Below, piece after piece: positions 10,338 through 20,348 of a stretch of 37,902 nucleotides of DNA. The stretch lies in assembly GCA_032718475.1 (NCBI GenBank), contig JAUCBJ010006945.1, positions 1 to 37,902 of the forward strand, in the 5' to 3' direction. The notes beneath the pieces are model-generated. The model worked only from the letters and a program-made list of their open reading frames with translations, did no database searches and was not told the DNA's origin. Numbering within the stretch: the stretch's first letter is position 1; the number at the start of each line of letters is the position of its first letter. Origin of the DNA: Nemertoderma westbladi. Lineage: Eukaryota; Xenacoelomorpha; Nemertodermatida; Nemertodermatidae. A program made the translations under genes and the position numbers.

Positions 10338-10985
10338 CAGGTTAAATATTTAGGTGCCACATTGGATAACTGCTTATCAGGACAAAGTACAGTGAAAAAT
10401 ATTTTCTCGAAAGTTAACAGTAGGCTTAGGTTTCTATACAGAAATAAAAATAGTTTGAACACCGACTCCCGCAAGTTACTTTGCTCTTCTTTAATACAGT
10501 GTCACATGGACTATGCTTGCTCTTCTTGGTATGAAGGCTTAACCAAACAGCTTAAATGTAAATTACAAGTAGCTCAGAATAAAGTAGTACGATTTATTAA
10601 AGACTACAAACCTAGGCACCACCTAACTCAAGATGACTTTTCTGAATCTGGACTACTTAACTTAGATAGTAGAGTTAAGCAGCTACGCCTTAACCATGTG
10701 CATAAAGTGTATAATGGTAAATGTCCCAATTACCTAAAACAAAAATTCAACAGAGTACGCGATACACACTCTTACAGTACCAGAGCTAGTGCTTCAAACT
10801 TCTACCTCCCGAATTGTAAATCCTTTGAATCTGATACTTTCTTTTTTAACGGCATAAAAAATTGGAACGCTCTGCCTAATGAAATTAAAAACCTAAATAA
10901 TCAACATTCTTTTAAATCTGCAGTTAAATCTCATCTCCGTGTGCAATGTAAAAATAGGTACAATAGTCCTACAGTAAGTTATTAG
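10338..10985 (+). pseudogene. 5'-truncated non-LTR retrotransposon (CR1/L2-type) reverse transcriptase C-terminus
   Basis: The ~215-residue frame begins VKYLGATLD, the YLGV-x-LD block that follows the RT thumb in CR1/L2/Jockey-type LINEs. It continues through the LLCSSLIQCHMDYACSSWY block and ends with the WNALPNEIKNL and SFKSAVKSHL motifs typical of the LINE C-terminus. The catalytic palm motifs and endonuclease are missing, so this is a 5'-truncated, dead copy. The frame itself is undamaged, indicating fairly recent insertion. There is no usable start; the listed beginning is where homology starts, just after a tttatctacag sequence. Confidence 0.85.
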
Positions 10986-11104
10986 TTTATTAATTATTTA
11001 CTATTTATACTGTAATTACGTTTTATAATAAATTGTTCTGTACATTACATCTTTATCGTTGAGTCGGGCATTGTCACGCTCTCGGTAAAGTTGTACATGT
11101 ACAT
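10986..11104 (+). repeat. LINE 3' untranslated region, left part
   Basis: Continues from the LINE stop codon to the point where the DNA transposon starts at 11105. The remainder appears to resume at 16061 after the transposon. The last eight bases (11097-11104, ATGTACAT) are the target duplication of that transposon. Confidence 0.65.
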
Positions 11105-11417
11105 TAGGGTGTGTCAAAAAATTTTTTTTTTCGATAATTCAATTTTCCTATCGTAAATGGGATGCCAAATTCATTAAAAATAACTTCAAAACAAATGAAA
11201 ACATTTTATTTTTACATTTGACCCCCGCACAAGCCAACTTTGTTTCGAACGTTTTTTCAAAAATTAAATTTTTTATGAAATTTTTTTCCTTTTATATTTC
11301 AACTTTCCCATATTTTATAGCATTCTTGGTTAGTTAGTTATTTGTAAGAAACGATAATTTTACAATTTCATATATGTTCTACCCCCGCACCTAGTCACCA
11401 AAGTAGGTTGCTTTTCA
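11105..11417 (+). repeat. Left terminal inverted repeat of the DNA transposon
   Basis: Inverse of 15738-16052 with scattered substitutions and small indels. Conserved landmarks: tgggatgccaaatt, catttgacccccgcac, tttgtttcgaacgttttttc and gttctacccccgcacctag. The two CCCCCGCAC boxes in each arm may be protein-binding subterminal sites (inference). Confidence 0.9.
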
Positions 11418-11569
11418 CGAATACGCAAAAAAATATCGTTATTTATGTCATTATGTTTGTCAATGTGTATATTTAACCAACTTATCCCTAAAATTTGTGA
11501 TAATAAACAGTAGAACTGGGTCTGTGAACATTGTAATTAGTCTGGACGAGATCAGTACTATCAAGATGC

Positions 11570-11575
11570 TTTATT
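11570..11575 (-). terminator. Polyadenylation signal AATAAA of the transposase gene
   Basis: AATAAA on the - strand about 50 bp after the stop codon of the transposase-like gene and before the terminal repeat, an expected position for 3'-end processing. Confidence 0.5.
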
Positions 11576-11623
11576 AATCACCACCAACACAATATAAGAA
11601 AAATCAGAATCCAATAACTCAAA

Positions 11624-12741
11624 CTAAACACCATCTGTACTACTGGGGATATTAAGGTTTATCTTTAGCTTAAAATCTTTCTTAGAATTAAATTTTGGCA
11701 TTGTTTGGCGACTAGATAATTGAGTTCTAATGTAGCCATCTCTCTCCTTAACACCGCAGACTCGTTTGGATACAGTTGACACGCATTGAACCAATTGTTC
11801 CACATTCTGGGAATGACATGGAATTTCCCATTTCATAGGACCTTTCTCCAGTAACATTTGTAGCTCAGTAAGAGATTTATTAGCTATTAAAGGGGGTTGA
11901 TGTTTCTCTTCATTAGTTTCAAGTAGCTCTAATAATGTATTCTCGGTACACGATATGTGAGGGGTACGGAACACTCTAATGATTGGCTCACTAGTTATCA
12001 ACTTCGATATTCTAATTTCACGTATTATATCAAACGCCTGAAATCGAGTGTCCTTATCTTCAGATGACAACAAAGATAATAATACATTTTCGCTGTGAGC
12101 ATAATATGCCCCTTGACGGAGAACTGGAAATATAATGGTCTTTTCATTATCGAGGAGTAACTTGTCACACAAAATCAACATATGGAGGAAGTGTAAAGCC
12201 CCGTATTGTATCTCCCAATTACGCTTTATATTAAACCAGGAAGGGGCATATATATTTATCACAAAATAAGAAAGACGGGAAAGTACATCAGATGGATCTT
12301 CGGTAGATACATAAAGCCGAAGGATTCTTGACGCAGTTGTAAGCCACCTCGAGTGACTGATAGGTCCTGGAGTTTTATTGGCGGTTGATTCACATAGTTC
12401 TCCAGATATTACTGCATTGCAGATATCAAATAAATATCGCTGATCACTCGAAAGTTTGGAAGAAACAGACTGTTCAAGTTCAGGAAAATTATTATTGATA
12501 ATAGGCTCAAATATAACAGGGCTAAATTTGTGACAATTATGAAGGAGTTTCCCAACTGGACCCGAAAATGTGTTGCTTCCTGTTGTAGTACCGTCAAGTT
12601 CTATTATCAGATGTCGAAGTGGAAGCTCGTTGATGTGAAGGAGGCATATCGCATGTTGAAGTGGTGTTTCTAGTTTCCGTTCGAGGTTCACAATTATTCC
12701 GTTTTTCCAGCCAGTATTAACGCTGGTGCTATCGCATCCAA
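11624..12741 (-). CDS. Transposase-like protein, exon 2 (C-terminal part)
   Basis: 372 codons plus stop. Begins after the acceptor ttttttcag at 12742-12744 and continues the exon-1 codon (G|TT). First block is VGCDSTSVNTGWKNG, followed by CLLHINELPLRHLI, then GPVGKLLHNC, ISHSRWLTTASRILRLY and INIYAPSWFNIKR. I recall such blocks from uncharacterised transposon proteins of cnidarians and arthropods, but cannot name the family. The Asp of GCDST could be the second catalytic acid of an RNase H-fold transposase, and SRW recalls the RW of hAT proteins (inference). No premature stop or frameshift over the whole exon, so the copy may be young. Confidence 0.75.
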
Positions 12742-12913
12742 CTGAAAAAAATCAATGTAAACAATAATTTTTAAATAATAAATACCGTTATACCTCTACA
12801 TAACTTTTCCTATTGCCTACTGTATTTAGATTTTTCGGTAGTTGATTTCAGTTTGAGCTTAATGCGCCTAAATATATACGCCTATATAGGCCTATACGTT
12901 TATTATTTGGAAG

Positions 12914-13187
12914 CAGGACAATTCGGTCCCGGACAATTCGGTCCGGACAATTCGGTCCCGGACAATTCGGTCCCGGACAATTCGGTCCGGATAATTCGGT
13001 CCCGGACAATTCGGTCCCGGACAATTCGGTCCCATTAATTTTATGTTTTGGGACCGAATTGTCCGGCACCGAATTGTCCGGATACTGACTAGGACAATTC
13101 GGTCCCAAAACATGCATATTAATGGGACCGAATTGTCCGGAACCGAATTGTCCGGGACCGAATTGTAGGGGCCGAATTGTCCGGGAC
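12914..13187. repeat. Left unit array of the foldback element
   Basis: About eight forward units ggacaattcggtccc, two inverted, one forward, then four to five inverted units, with short spacers such as attaattttatgtttt at the switch points. The unit ggaccgaattgtcc is itself an imperfect palindrome. Confidence 0.9.
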
Positions 13188-13842
13188 CAAATTTAATTGG
13201 TACTGTACTATATAATGGTGAATGTTCTAGAACCTTAATATATATTATTATATGGTAGCTAGTGTTTTTTTTTGCTAGCTAGTATTTTTTTTAAATAAAA
13301 AAATTTACTTTTTTTTTGTTAACATTATTATTTATGGTAGCTATGGTGTTTTTATGGAGCTTGTGAATTATTTACTAGCTAGTAATAGTATGTATTTAAA
13401 ATGTTTAAAGCTGATTTTTTTTAATATATTGCGTAAGTATACTGTATGTGTTGTTGGCTGGTTAACAAGCCTAAATTATTATCCTAGATATTAGCTGGAT
13501 CTCATTCAGGGACTGTTATAATATCATCAATATTGTTGGTAATTAATATAATCAGCAACAGTTTAGGCCTAATTCTGAAATATCATTGTTTTCACAGGTA
13601 TTTTTATAATTTCAAGGAAATGTTAGCTAGTAAAAAAAAACACTAGCTACATCTTAATAAATAATATATAATAATGTTCTCGAACACTACCAATAACAAA
13701 AATAAAAAAAATACAGTATTTTTAAAATTTCAAAAAATTCTAGCAAGTAAATAACACTAGCTACCAAAACAAATATCTCTACTAATGTTCTAGAACATTC
13801 ACCAATATCAAAAAAAGCACTAAAAAGTTGCTATCAGGAACC

Positions 13843-14101
13843 GGACAATTCGGTCCCGGACAATTAGGTCCCGGACAATTCGGTCCCGGACAATTCGGTC
13901 CCGGACAATTCGGTCCTAGGACAATTCGGTCCTAGAACTATTCGGTCCCGGACAATTCGGTCCCGGACAATTCGGTCCCATTTATTTAGTGTTTTGGGAC
14001 CGAATTGTCCGGGACCGAATTGTCCGGGACCGAATTGTCTGGACCGAATTGTCTGGGACCGAATTGTCCGGGACCGAATTGTCCGGGACCGAATTGTCCT
14101 A
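13843..14101. repeat. Right unit array of the foldback element
   Basis: Nine forward units (some degenerate, e.g. aactattcggtccc), spacer atttatttagtgtttt near 13980, then seven inverted units. The spacer resembles the one in the left array. Confidence 0.9.
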
Positions 14102-14426
14102 CATCCTTATTATTTCAGTAAGTACCAACCAGTATATACATAAATTTGTAACGTCCGACGTCCATATTTTCATTTCACATTTACACTGACTAATATAATT
14201 ATTTATATATTTATACGTTTCTCGATTTTAGATTAAAATTTTAAAAGTAGCCTACATTCCGAATTTTAATTTCGTATTTACTTTTTTAGTTATTTATATA
14301 CAATATTTATTTACTACAGCATACATTCGTATATCACCAACATACCAACATTATTTATTTATTTATTTACAATATTTATTTACTACATAGTATATATACT
14401 GGTACATTAGTATATCAACAACTTAC

Positions 14427-15537
14427 CAACATCAAGATTTTCGAGAGAAATATTCGGACTGGAATCGATGAAGTCCATTATAGCAGAAGTAACATCAGCT
14501 GATGCTCCTGTCACCGGAGCCACGTGGCCTAAATAGGCAGAGCCAGGTTCCCCAACAAGCACGAAATGCTCTTCTTTAATTATCTGCCGCCCTCCATCAG
14601 TTAGGGTGGGGTCTTTACGTCCATCAAAATACAAGCCAATGGGCTGAATTAAACCGCATCCGATTTGTAGATTTTGTCTAAGTTTCTGCCTCTCTCTTCT
14701 GATCTTATTATGATCAACAATATCTGCCGATGACCCGGAGTCACATATTGCTGAATTGTAAACCGCAGCAGCAGCGCGATTACTAAGATTATACCTATCA
14801 GAGATTTCTGCAACGTTTGTTAGACGAAGTCTTTTAGAAATTGGAGTGGATGTTGTTGGTTGGTATAATATTACCTTCTCCAATGAGTTTTCGCAACAGG
14901 ATAATTCAGAATTTGCTTCATTATTATCGCTATCTGTGCCACTGTCTAAAATAGCACTATCGCCCAGGGATACGCAACTAGTATGGGAGACTCCAGACAT
15001 AGTACGTTCATTACGCTTCCTCCTTTGCGCTCGTATTTTCGATTCAGTAACATCTACCGCATTGGAAATTATCATTATTCGTTGACCGCGTTGATCTAAT
15101 AAGAAGTTTCGTTCACATTCAGGGACTTTGTCGTTCGGCTTACACAGACATTTACTTTCAAAATCGCATTTACAAACGGCCACATCCAATAGTTTAGACA
15201 ATTCCGCTTCATATTTGGCAAACTGTTGTTTGACCGCCAAATTGGTTCTGCGAGAAACGGGAATTTTTTTAAGTTTACGACTACGATCAAAGAGTTCCTT
15301 GATGCGACTACCAAGACGAGTCACCGAGGAAACTGCCGGAATTCCTGCCATTGCCCAAATTTGAAGAACTGAAGCAGCGCAACTACGACATTCCTCGTCT
15401 GTATTTGTGACCCCATTGACTTTCTGCTCGCGCAGAAATATTACATGTTTCATACATTGTAATCCGGTTGGTAAAACCGAGCCCTTTAATTCTAATGAGA
15501 CACCAAAAAAATCATAAGTAGTTTTAGATCGCAGCAT
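14427..15537 (-). CDS. Transposase-like protein, exon 1 (N-terminal part)
   Basis: Starts at the ATG at 15537 (MLRSKTTYDFFG) and ends at a GTAAGT donor. Visible parts: a cysteine cluster CKCDFESKCLCK (about residues 130-140) that could bind metal, a QRGQRIMIISNAVD block, a Ser/Asp-rich middle, a basic RRERQKLRQNL stretch, GLYFDGRKD and EEHFVLVGEPGSAYLGH. YFDGRKD has the look of the first catalytic Asp strand of RNase H-fold transposases (inference), with GCDST in exon 2 as the second. No zinc-finger family of known name recognised. With exon 2 the product would be 742 residues, intact. Confidence 0.75.
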
Positions 15538-15737
15538 AGTAATAATTATTAACAACTAGTTTGACAGATCTAATTTACTCTACGTAAGACACTAGCACAT
15601 TAGTTAGTAGTGAAGTATGAAAAGGCATAGGCCTACCGGTGCACATTACTATTTCGTTTTATGAATAAATCAGAAACGTTTCCGTTTCAAATTTCCCGCT
15701 TAATATTATAATATTGCAGATAAGCCTATTATTTGTT

Positions 15738-16052
15738 GAGTAAGCGACGACCTACTTTGGTGGCTAGGTGCGGGGGTAGAACATATGTGAAATTGGAAAA
15801 TTATCATTTCTTACACATAACTAATAAACCGTGAATGCTATAAAATATGGGAAAGTTGAAATATCGAAGGAAAAAATTTTCCAAAAAATTAAATTTTCGA
15901 AAAAACGTTCGAAACAAAGTTGGCTCGTGCGGGGGTCAAATGTAAAAATTAAAAGTTTTCATTTGTTTTGTAGTTATTTTTAATAAATTTGGCATCCCAT
16001 TTCTGATAGGAAAACTTTATTATCGAAAATAAATTTTTTTTGACACACCCTA
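15738..16052 (-). repeat. Right terminal inverted repeat of the DNA transposon
   Basis: Inverse of 11105-11417. Same landmarks: gtgcgggggtagaacatatg, gaacgttttttcgaaaat inverse, gtgcgggggtcaaatg and tggcatccca. Confidence 0.9.
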
Positions 16053-16060
16053 ATGTACAT

Positions 16061-16265
16061 AGTGTAATTACGTTTTATATTGGTTTTAGGTTAGCGTAGT
16101 GTAATATTGTATTTGTAACCAAGTAACATAAAGGACCCCCTTGGAAATAAGCTGCAAAGCTTTAGGGGTAATCCTATATGTTATGTTGGACAATACCTTT
16201 ATACCGGTACATTGTTTGGTGTATTTGTTATTGTTTTTACATAATGTATAAATAAATCTATCTAT
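16061..16265 (+). repeat. LINE 3' end, right part, after the DNA transposon
   Basis: Contains ggacccccttggaaataagctgcaaagctttaggggtaatcct, a motif I associate with CR1/L2-type LINE 3' tails (two stretches of it are under 20 nt here: cccccttggaaataagc and ctttaggggtaatcct), and ends in an ataaataaatctatctat microsatellite-like tail. This fits as the distal 3' UTR and tail of the LINE at 10338, separated by the transposon. Confidence 0.6.
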
Positions 16266-16308
16266 ATGGATGGTACTAGGATCGGCATGCTGCATTGTAG
16301 CTGTATTT

Positions 16309-16980
16309 TTAAGAATGCTGTGCCGGCTTGTCGACAAAATTGCGCCGCCACAACTCCCTATCACCCATGACATTTGCTAGATCATACGCATCTTCAAGGC
16401 CAGTGTCCTTTAAGATGCGTCTCAAGAAAGTCATGGGCTGTCCACCATGCTTATTCACTCCATGAGGCTGCCAAAGTACAAGATTATGCCCTGGCTGGTC
16501 CTCACGGCGAAAGCAATGTCCTGCAAAGCGGAGGCGATTTTGTTCTAGTGTCAAGCTTGGGGGAACCAATGAGACACCTCCAATGTTATATAGTGTCTGG
16601 TTGGAGATGTGTGCATTGTACTTGACACAGTGAACCCGGCGTAGCATTCTTGTGAATGTGCCATCCAGAGATTTGGTGTCCTCAGCGGTTAGAGCCCAGC
16701 ATGGACTCCCGTAAAGGAGTACTGTAACTACTGCTGCTCTAAATAATCGGACCTTAAGTTTCCGATTAATTATCTGTGACTTCAAAATCCTGGAAAGCCT
16801 ATTCAAGACTGCCCATGCCTTTCCCTTACGTATGCGAAGGTCCTCCCGACTTCCGGATCCATGATCCCAGGTAACAGAAGTCGTCCACATGCTCACCATC
16901 CTTTGAGCTTATGCTCATCCGATCAGAGACTTGCTGAGGACTTTCAAAATTGTCAAAATTTTGGTCTTTCTGGAGTTAAT
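16309..16980 (-). pseudogene. Non-LTR retrotransposon C-terminal relic, inverted
   Basis: The main frame (16860-16309) carries EDLRIRKGKAWAVLNRL, LLYGSPCWALT, RMLRRVHCVKYN, RLRFAGHCFRRED and DRELWRRNF. These are the blocks downstream of the RT palm in LINEs of the type ending with an RFAGHC module. Upstream homology (DDFCYLGSW near 16880, INSRKTKIL near 16975) is in other frames, so at least two frameshifts have accumulated. Family differs from the LINE at 10338. Confidence 0.8.
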
Positions 16981-18580
16981 ATTTTACTATCAATTTCTAA
17001 ATCATTGGCTTAACATCACTTACTGACTTACATGACTGACTTGTGCACTACTTATATTATTGTGATAAGTTTAGTCAGATCCGTTTATTGGATGAGGTAA
17101 TGGACGTCTCTGAATCAGTTGCAGAGAAACGCCAGGGAGCAGTTAAATAAGTGCAGAGAAAAAATGGACCGTGGTTGTTATACAGAGTATTTTAAACAAG
17201 CATATAAAAAGCGGCGCGATAGCGAAAATAAATTCAATAAATAAAAATAAATAAATAATGAAAATAAATAAAAACAATCGTTATATTTAACACGGGGTAA
17301 AAAGAATCGCGTAAAACAAGATTATCGGTTACACAGAAAAATGTTAATGAAAAACTTTTTCTATTTATTGGAAATCATGTAATTAGGTACATATAATTAA
17401 TACATAATTAAGTACATATAAATTAATGGCTGCGATGGTTTTATGGGCAAATATCACTGTTTGTTGCAGATGTGTTTGTCCAATAAATTACCTTCTTATT
17501 GAAGCAATAAGTTATAAAAATACTGCAAAATCCACATAACATAATTACCGTTACAGACGTTTGTCCCATAAATGTCACCACTGTAATGCGTTACAGTGGT
17601 AGATAAAAACGTTACAGATATCACATTAGTTTTTGCCACATATCCCTTTGAGCAGGGCGTCATGCTCTTCCTCTGACTCTACCATCACAAGATTCGCCAT
17701 GAAATTCTCTTTCGAATGGTGTATGGTACTGTATGGCACTAATTTCCGACAAAAATTTTTCGGTCAATTTGTACCCCTTTTTGGCCACTTAAGCTTATTG
17801 ACCCAGCTATTCATACATTAACGAAATGTTCCCAAATATGCCAGAATATGGTGTTATATTAAATAGAATAAAGTAGCCTCGCACAGATGCAAAACCATGC
17901 AACATTTGAACTCCCGTATCAAGCAGCAAAAGCTGCCATCCATCTTGCGAACAATTGTAATTATACTGTGGCTGGTTATATAGGTCTAATTAGGAAATTA
18001 TTTTGTTGCAAACAGCAAAAAAATCTTAAGTTTCATAGTATAAACGTTTCGAATGATGTTTGCACTCTTCCTAATTGGACTTCGGTTTCCCTCAGCTTCA
18101 ACCCTTTATATAGGTCTATTCTGATATTGGCTTCCAACAATATTATGGCTTCCAACACACACAGACTTTTGGAAAACGGCCATAGTATAATTATAACAGT
18201 TCGCTGATGGCTCGCAGTTTTGACTCTCCCCACAGTTATCGTTTCTATTAAAACGCCTTTCACTGTAATCGAAAGTGCTATAGATTATAAATAAATCTTG
18301 AAGTGACTGACTGACAGTTGCATTGCGTACCTTGTTGTACAGTATGTATTATCGAATACCGTTCGTGTTTATTGGTATAAATTACCTTAAAAAAAAGTAT
18401 ATTTTGTTACTCAGTTATTAAAGTATTGGCTTTATAATAATATTAATATTTTATAATTTGAAATAAAAAGGAATTTAATTTGCAATATAAATTTTGTAAT
18501 AAATTGTAAATGCGATCGTCGCACTTATCTAACCTCCAACAAATCTGTCCAGTCCAGTCGCGTTCTCATAAGATTCCTGA
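16981..18580. other. Gene-free stretch
   Basis: AT-rich. An AAAT-type simple repeat lies at ~17225-17280, which might be a LINE tail. A ~40-bp inverted fragment of repeat family R (gcaaaaccatgcaacatttgaac) is at 17886-17925. The paired words tgtaatgcgttacagtggtag and cactgtaatgcgttacag region near 17580 form a small palindrome. No gene supported. Confidence 0.4.
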
Positions 18581-18769
18581 TTTTCAATAAAGGTCATTGG
18601 TCAGTAAACGTGGCTCAAAGCGTTGCAAAATATTTTTTTTTTATTTCTTGCCGAACCCCAATATATTATATACCATTGGAATCGTCTTTTTGAGCTCTTT
18701 CCAGATCTGGCCAAAATATATAAATATACTCAAGTCTAAAAATTTTATAGGCGAAGTAACGCTAAATGC

Positions 18770-18905
18770 TATCCAAGGTAGACATCCAAGGTATACATGG
18801 GTTCAAGGTATACATTTTTGTGTACCAAGGTATACATTGGTTAAATTTTCAAGGTATACGTTTTGTGTACCAAGGTATACAATTTGTGTAACAAGGTAAA
18901 CATAG
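18770..18905 (+). repeat. Degenerate CCAAGGTATACAT repeats
   Basis: At least six variants of (c)caaggtatacat spaced 15-30 bp. The same motif occurs at ~32390 and ~32955, on the other side of the LTR element, and inverted as gtataccttgg in the 87-bp minisatellite. Confidence 0.6.
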
Positions 18906-19300
18906 GTTCAATCTTTAATGCATGAGATTTGTGTATCAAGGGTTACGATATTAGTGATTTTGAAAACAAGTGAACAAGGAAGGTAGGCTATATCTGGGGT
19001 CAATATATTCAGTTCAATATTCAGAGTAAACCTTTGTACAGTATGTATTTAAAGTTTCGGGAGACAGATGCACTGTAACTACTTAATTATTGATAGTAAT
19101 TTACATATGTCTGTTTTTTGTATGTGTTGTGTACGACATCATTTGCTATAAACACGACAAATCATTACAAATAAACAAATTAAATATGTTCATTAACTTA
19201 TCACAATAGTTAACTGAAGCCCCAGAAAAGCTGTTCGACTAGTTTGCGTGTTTCATCGCCTCTAAGTTTACATGGTGGTGGGGTGGGGTGGGGGTAGGGG
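18906..19300. other. Gene-free stretch before the LTR element
   Basis: Nothing coding. A G/T-rich purine-biased run (ggtggtggggtggggtggggg) lies just before the insertion site, at about 19274-19300. Confidence 0.4.
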
Positions 19301-19305
19301 GTCTG
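19301..19305 (+). repeat. Target-site duplication GTCTG (left)
   Basis: GTCTG immediately before the 5' LTR, identical to 31193-31197 immediately after the 3' LTR. Five bases fits BEL/Pao integration. Confidence 0.9.
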
Positions 19306-19969
19306 TGTAAAAGCTTCTGTGGGATATAACTGGCCCCTTTTGCTTCGCAATCCAGTTTCCCCCAGGCGCTGGAATACTCTAAAAGGTTCTCTAACTGTAT
19401 ATATATTCCCCTCGCCCGCAAGGTACCGTTACAGGTGTTTTAACGGACATAAAAGCCATTCTGCTATATACGTGTTTTGGCGGACATGGTAAGGCAAAAA
19501 ACCTGTAATGCACCAACTACCTTTCACAGCTTAGCCGTGATGATTCATATTACGACATCTAACAGCTGGTTGCTGACATGGAAACAGCCATTGGACGCAT
19601 AGTTCTTTGTTTGGCTTGAGCCAATCAGAGCGATTTTTCCTGTCGACGTGTAGCTTTTCAGCCGATCATAAGGAGAGTGTTCAGTCTTACTGCCTTACTT
19701 GATACTTTGTTGTTATTGCTGTCTAAGCCAGAAACACCGGCTTTTTGGTAAGAACTCTAGTAAACTGCTTAGATTATAGAAAGTATAACTGTTACCGGCG
19801 GTGTTACCTCACTTAATTTAACTGCACTAATCATATTGTTTGTACTGCTATTTACCGTCAGTTATTAATTGTATCTATTTGTTGATGGAAATATTGCTCT
19901 TTGGAGAATACGGATAAATCACCCAAAATTCCCAATTTTCTTGATACACTACAGGTTAGAGAGGCGGGC

Positions 19970-19978
19970 TATATATAA
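19970..19978 (+). promoter_or_regulatory. LTR TATA box (5' LTR)
   Basis: gggcTATATATAAca, ~665 bp into the LTR. It predicts transcription start near 19997-20002 and hence the U3/R border. The copy in the 3' LTR is at 30626-30634. Confidence 0.65.
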
Positions 19979-19996
19979 CAATTGCGATTTATATCA

Positions 19997-20191
19997 ATGT
20001 GGTGTGTATTGAATCTAATGTTATTTAGTAGACACTACCTGAGTCAATTGCTGTTCTCTTTATGTGTGATCAAATATACTGACGGTCGGCAGAATAGTGT
20101 GCATGATTGTGAGTGTGATGTGACTGGTAACAAAGCATTTCCTAAAGAATGCGACTTATACTTTAATCATAAGCCTTATCGTTGCGTTTAG
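19997..20191 (+). CDS. Short LTR ORF: putative secreted Cys-rich peptide (5' LTR copy)
   Basis: 64 codons from the ATG at 19997; a second in-frame ATG at 20018 would give 57. The start is hydrophobic (LSQLLFSLCVI) like a signal peptide or membrane anchor, followed by a polar part with the cysteine pattern DCECDV..KECDLY..YRCV. The first ATG lies about at the predicted transcription start, so the second is the likelier initiator. The frame is identical in the 3' LTR. No family recognised. It may be chance, as 60-codon frames are common; position directly after the promoter is the reason to list it. Confidence 0.35.
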   Translation: MWCVLNLMLFSRHYLSQLLFSLCVIKYTDGRQNSVHDCECDVTGNKAFPKECDLYFNHKPYRCV

Positions 20192-20342
20192 TATAAGTCC
20201 TAGCTCTGTTTAAATAGATAGAGCGCCACGTCCTAAAGGAACTGTTAATATTTCCCGAAAGTTAATAATATCTGTCAGAAATTACATATTAGCGATCAAT
20301 CGAATAATACAGTAGGCTTACACTGCAACCTTACACTGCAAT

Positions 20343-20348
20343 AATAAA
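20343..20348 (+). terminator. Polyadenylation signal in the 5' LTR
   Basis: AATAAA ~345 bp after the predicted transcription start; it marks the probable end of R. The functional counterpart is at 30999-31004 in the 3' LTR. Confidence 0.55.

Larger units (their letters stand above)
12909..14106. mobile_element. Foldback element with arrays of GGACAATTCGGTCCC and perfect 9-bp target duplication
   Basis: Ends are GGAAGCAGGACAATTCGG (12909) and, inverted, GGATGTAGGACAATTCGG (14106). TTATTATTT flanks both sides (12900-12908 and 14107-14115), a perfect 9-bp duplication. Each end consists of a 15-16-bp unit repeated 15-17 times with orientation switching once or more inside the array, so each arm is itself a foldback and the two arms are inverted to each other. 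Inside the arrays a second pair of inverted arms (around ttctagaac and gtagctagtgtt, 13205-13300 and 13730-13810) surrounds an AT-rich core. No coding frame. The 9-bp duplication suggests mobilisation by a MULE-type transposase in trans (inference). Confidence 0.85.
12742..14426 (-). other. Intron of the transposase-like gene
   Basis: Donor GATGTTG|gtaagtt at 14427/14426 and acceptor tttcag|TTGGATGC at 12742/12741. Removing it joins exons of 1111 and 1118 nt, total 2229 nt, an exact multiple of three, and creates a continuous VGCDST block. About 71% of the intron is the inserted foldback element 12909-14106. Confidence 0.8.
11105..16052 (-). mobile_element. 4,948-bp DNA transposon with ~315-bp inverted repeats and 8-bp target duplication
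   Basis: Ends are TAGGGTGTGTCAAAAAA (11105) and its inverse (to 16052). ATGTACAT flanks both sides (11097-11104 and 16053-16060). The inverted repeats extend ~315 bp at about 85-90% identity. It carries one two-exon gene on the - strand (15537-14427 joined to 12741-11624). The 8-bp duplication and TAGGG end are hAT-like; because ATGTACAT is palindromic, the duplication length could be overstated. It sits inside a LINE 3' UTR and itself contains another element in its intron. Confidence 0.85.

Noticed and set aside
12848-13117. Frames reading SGTELSGTELSG or DRIVRDRIVR
   Set aside because: Translation of the GGACAATTCGGTCCC array of the foldback element.
17887-18207. 106-codon plus-strand frame
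   Set aside because: It begins in a fragment of repeat family R and shows no domain or composition typical of coding sequence.
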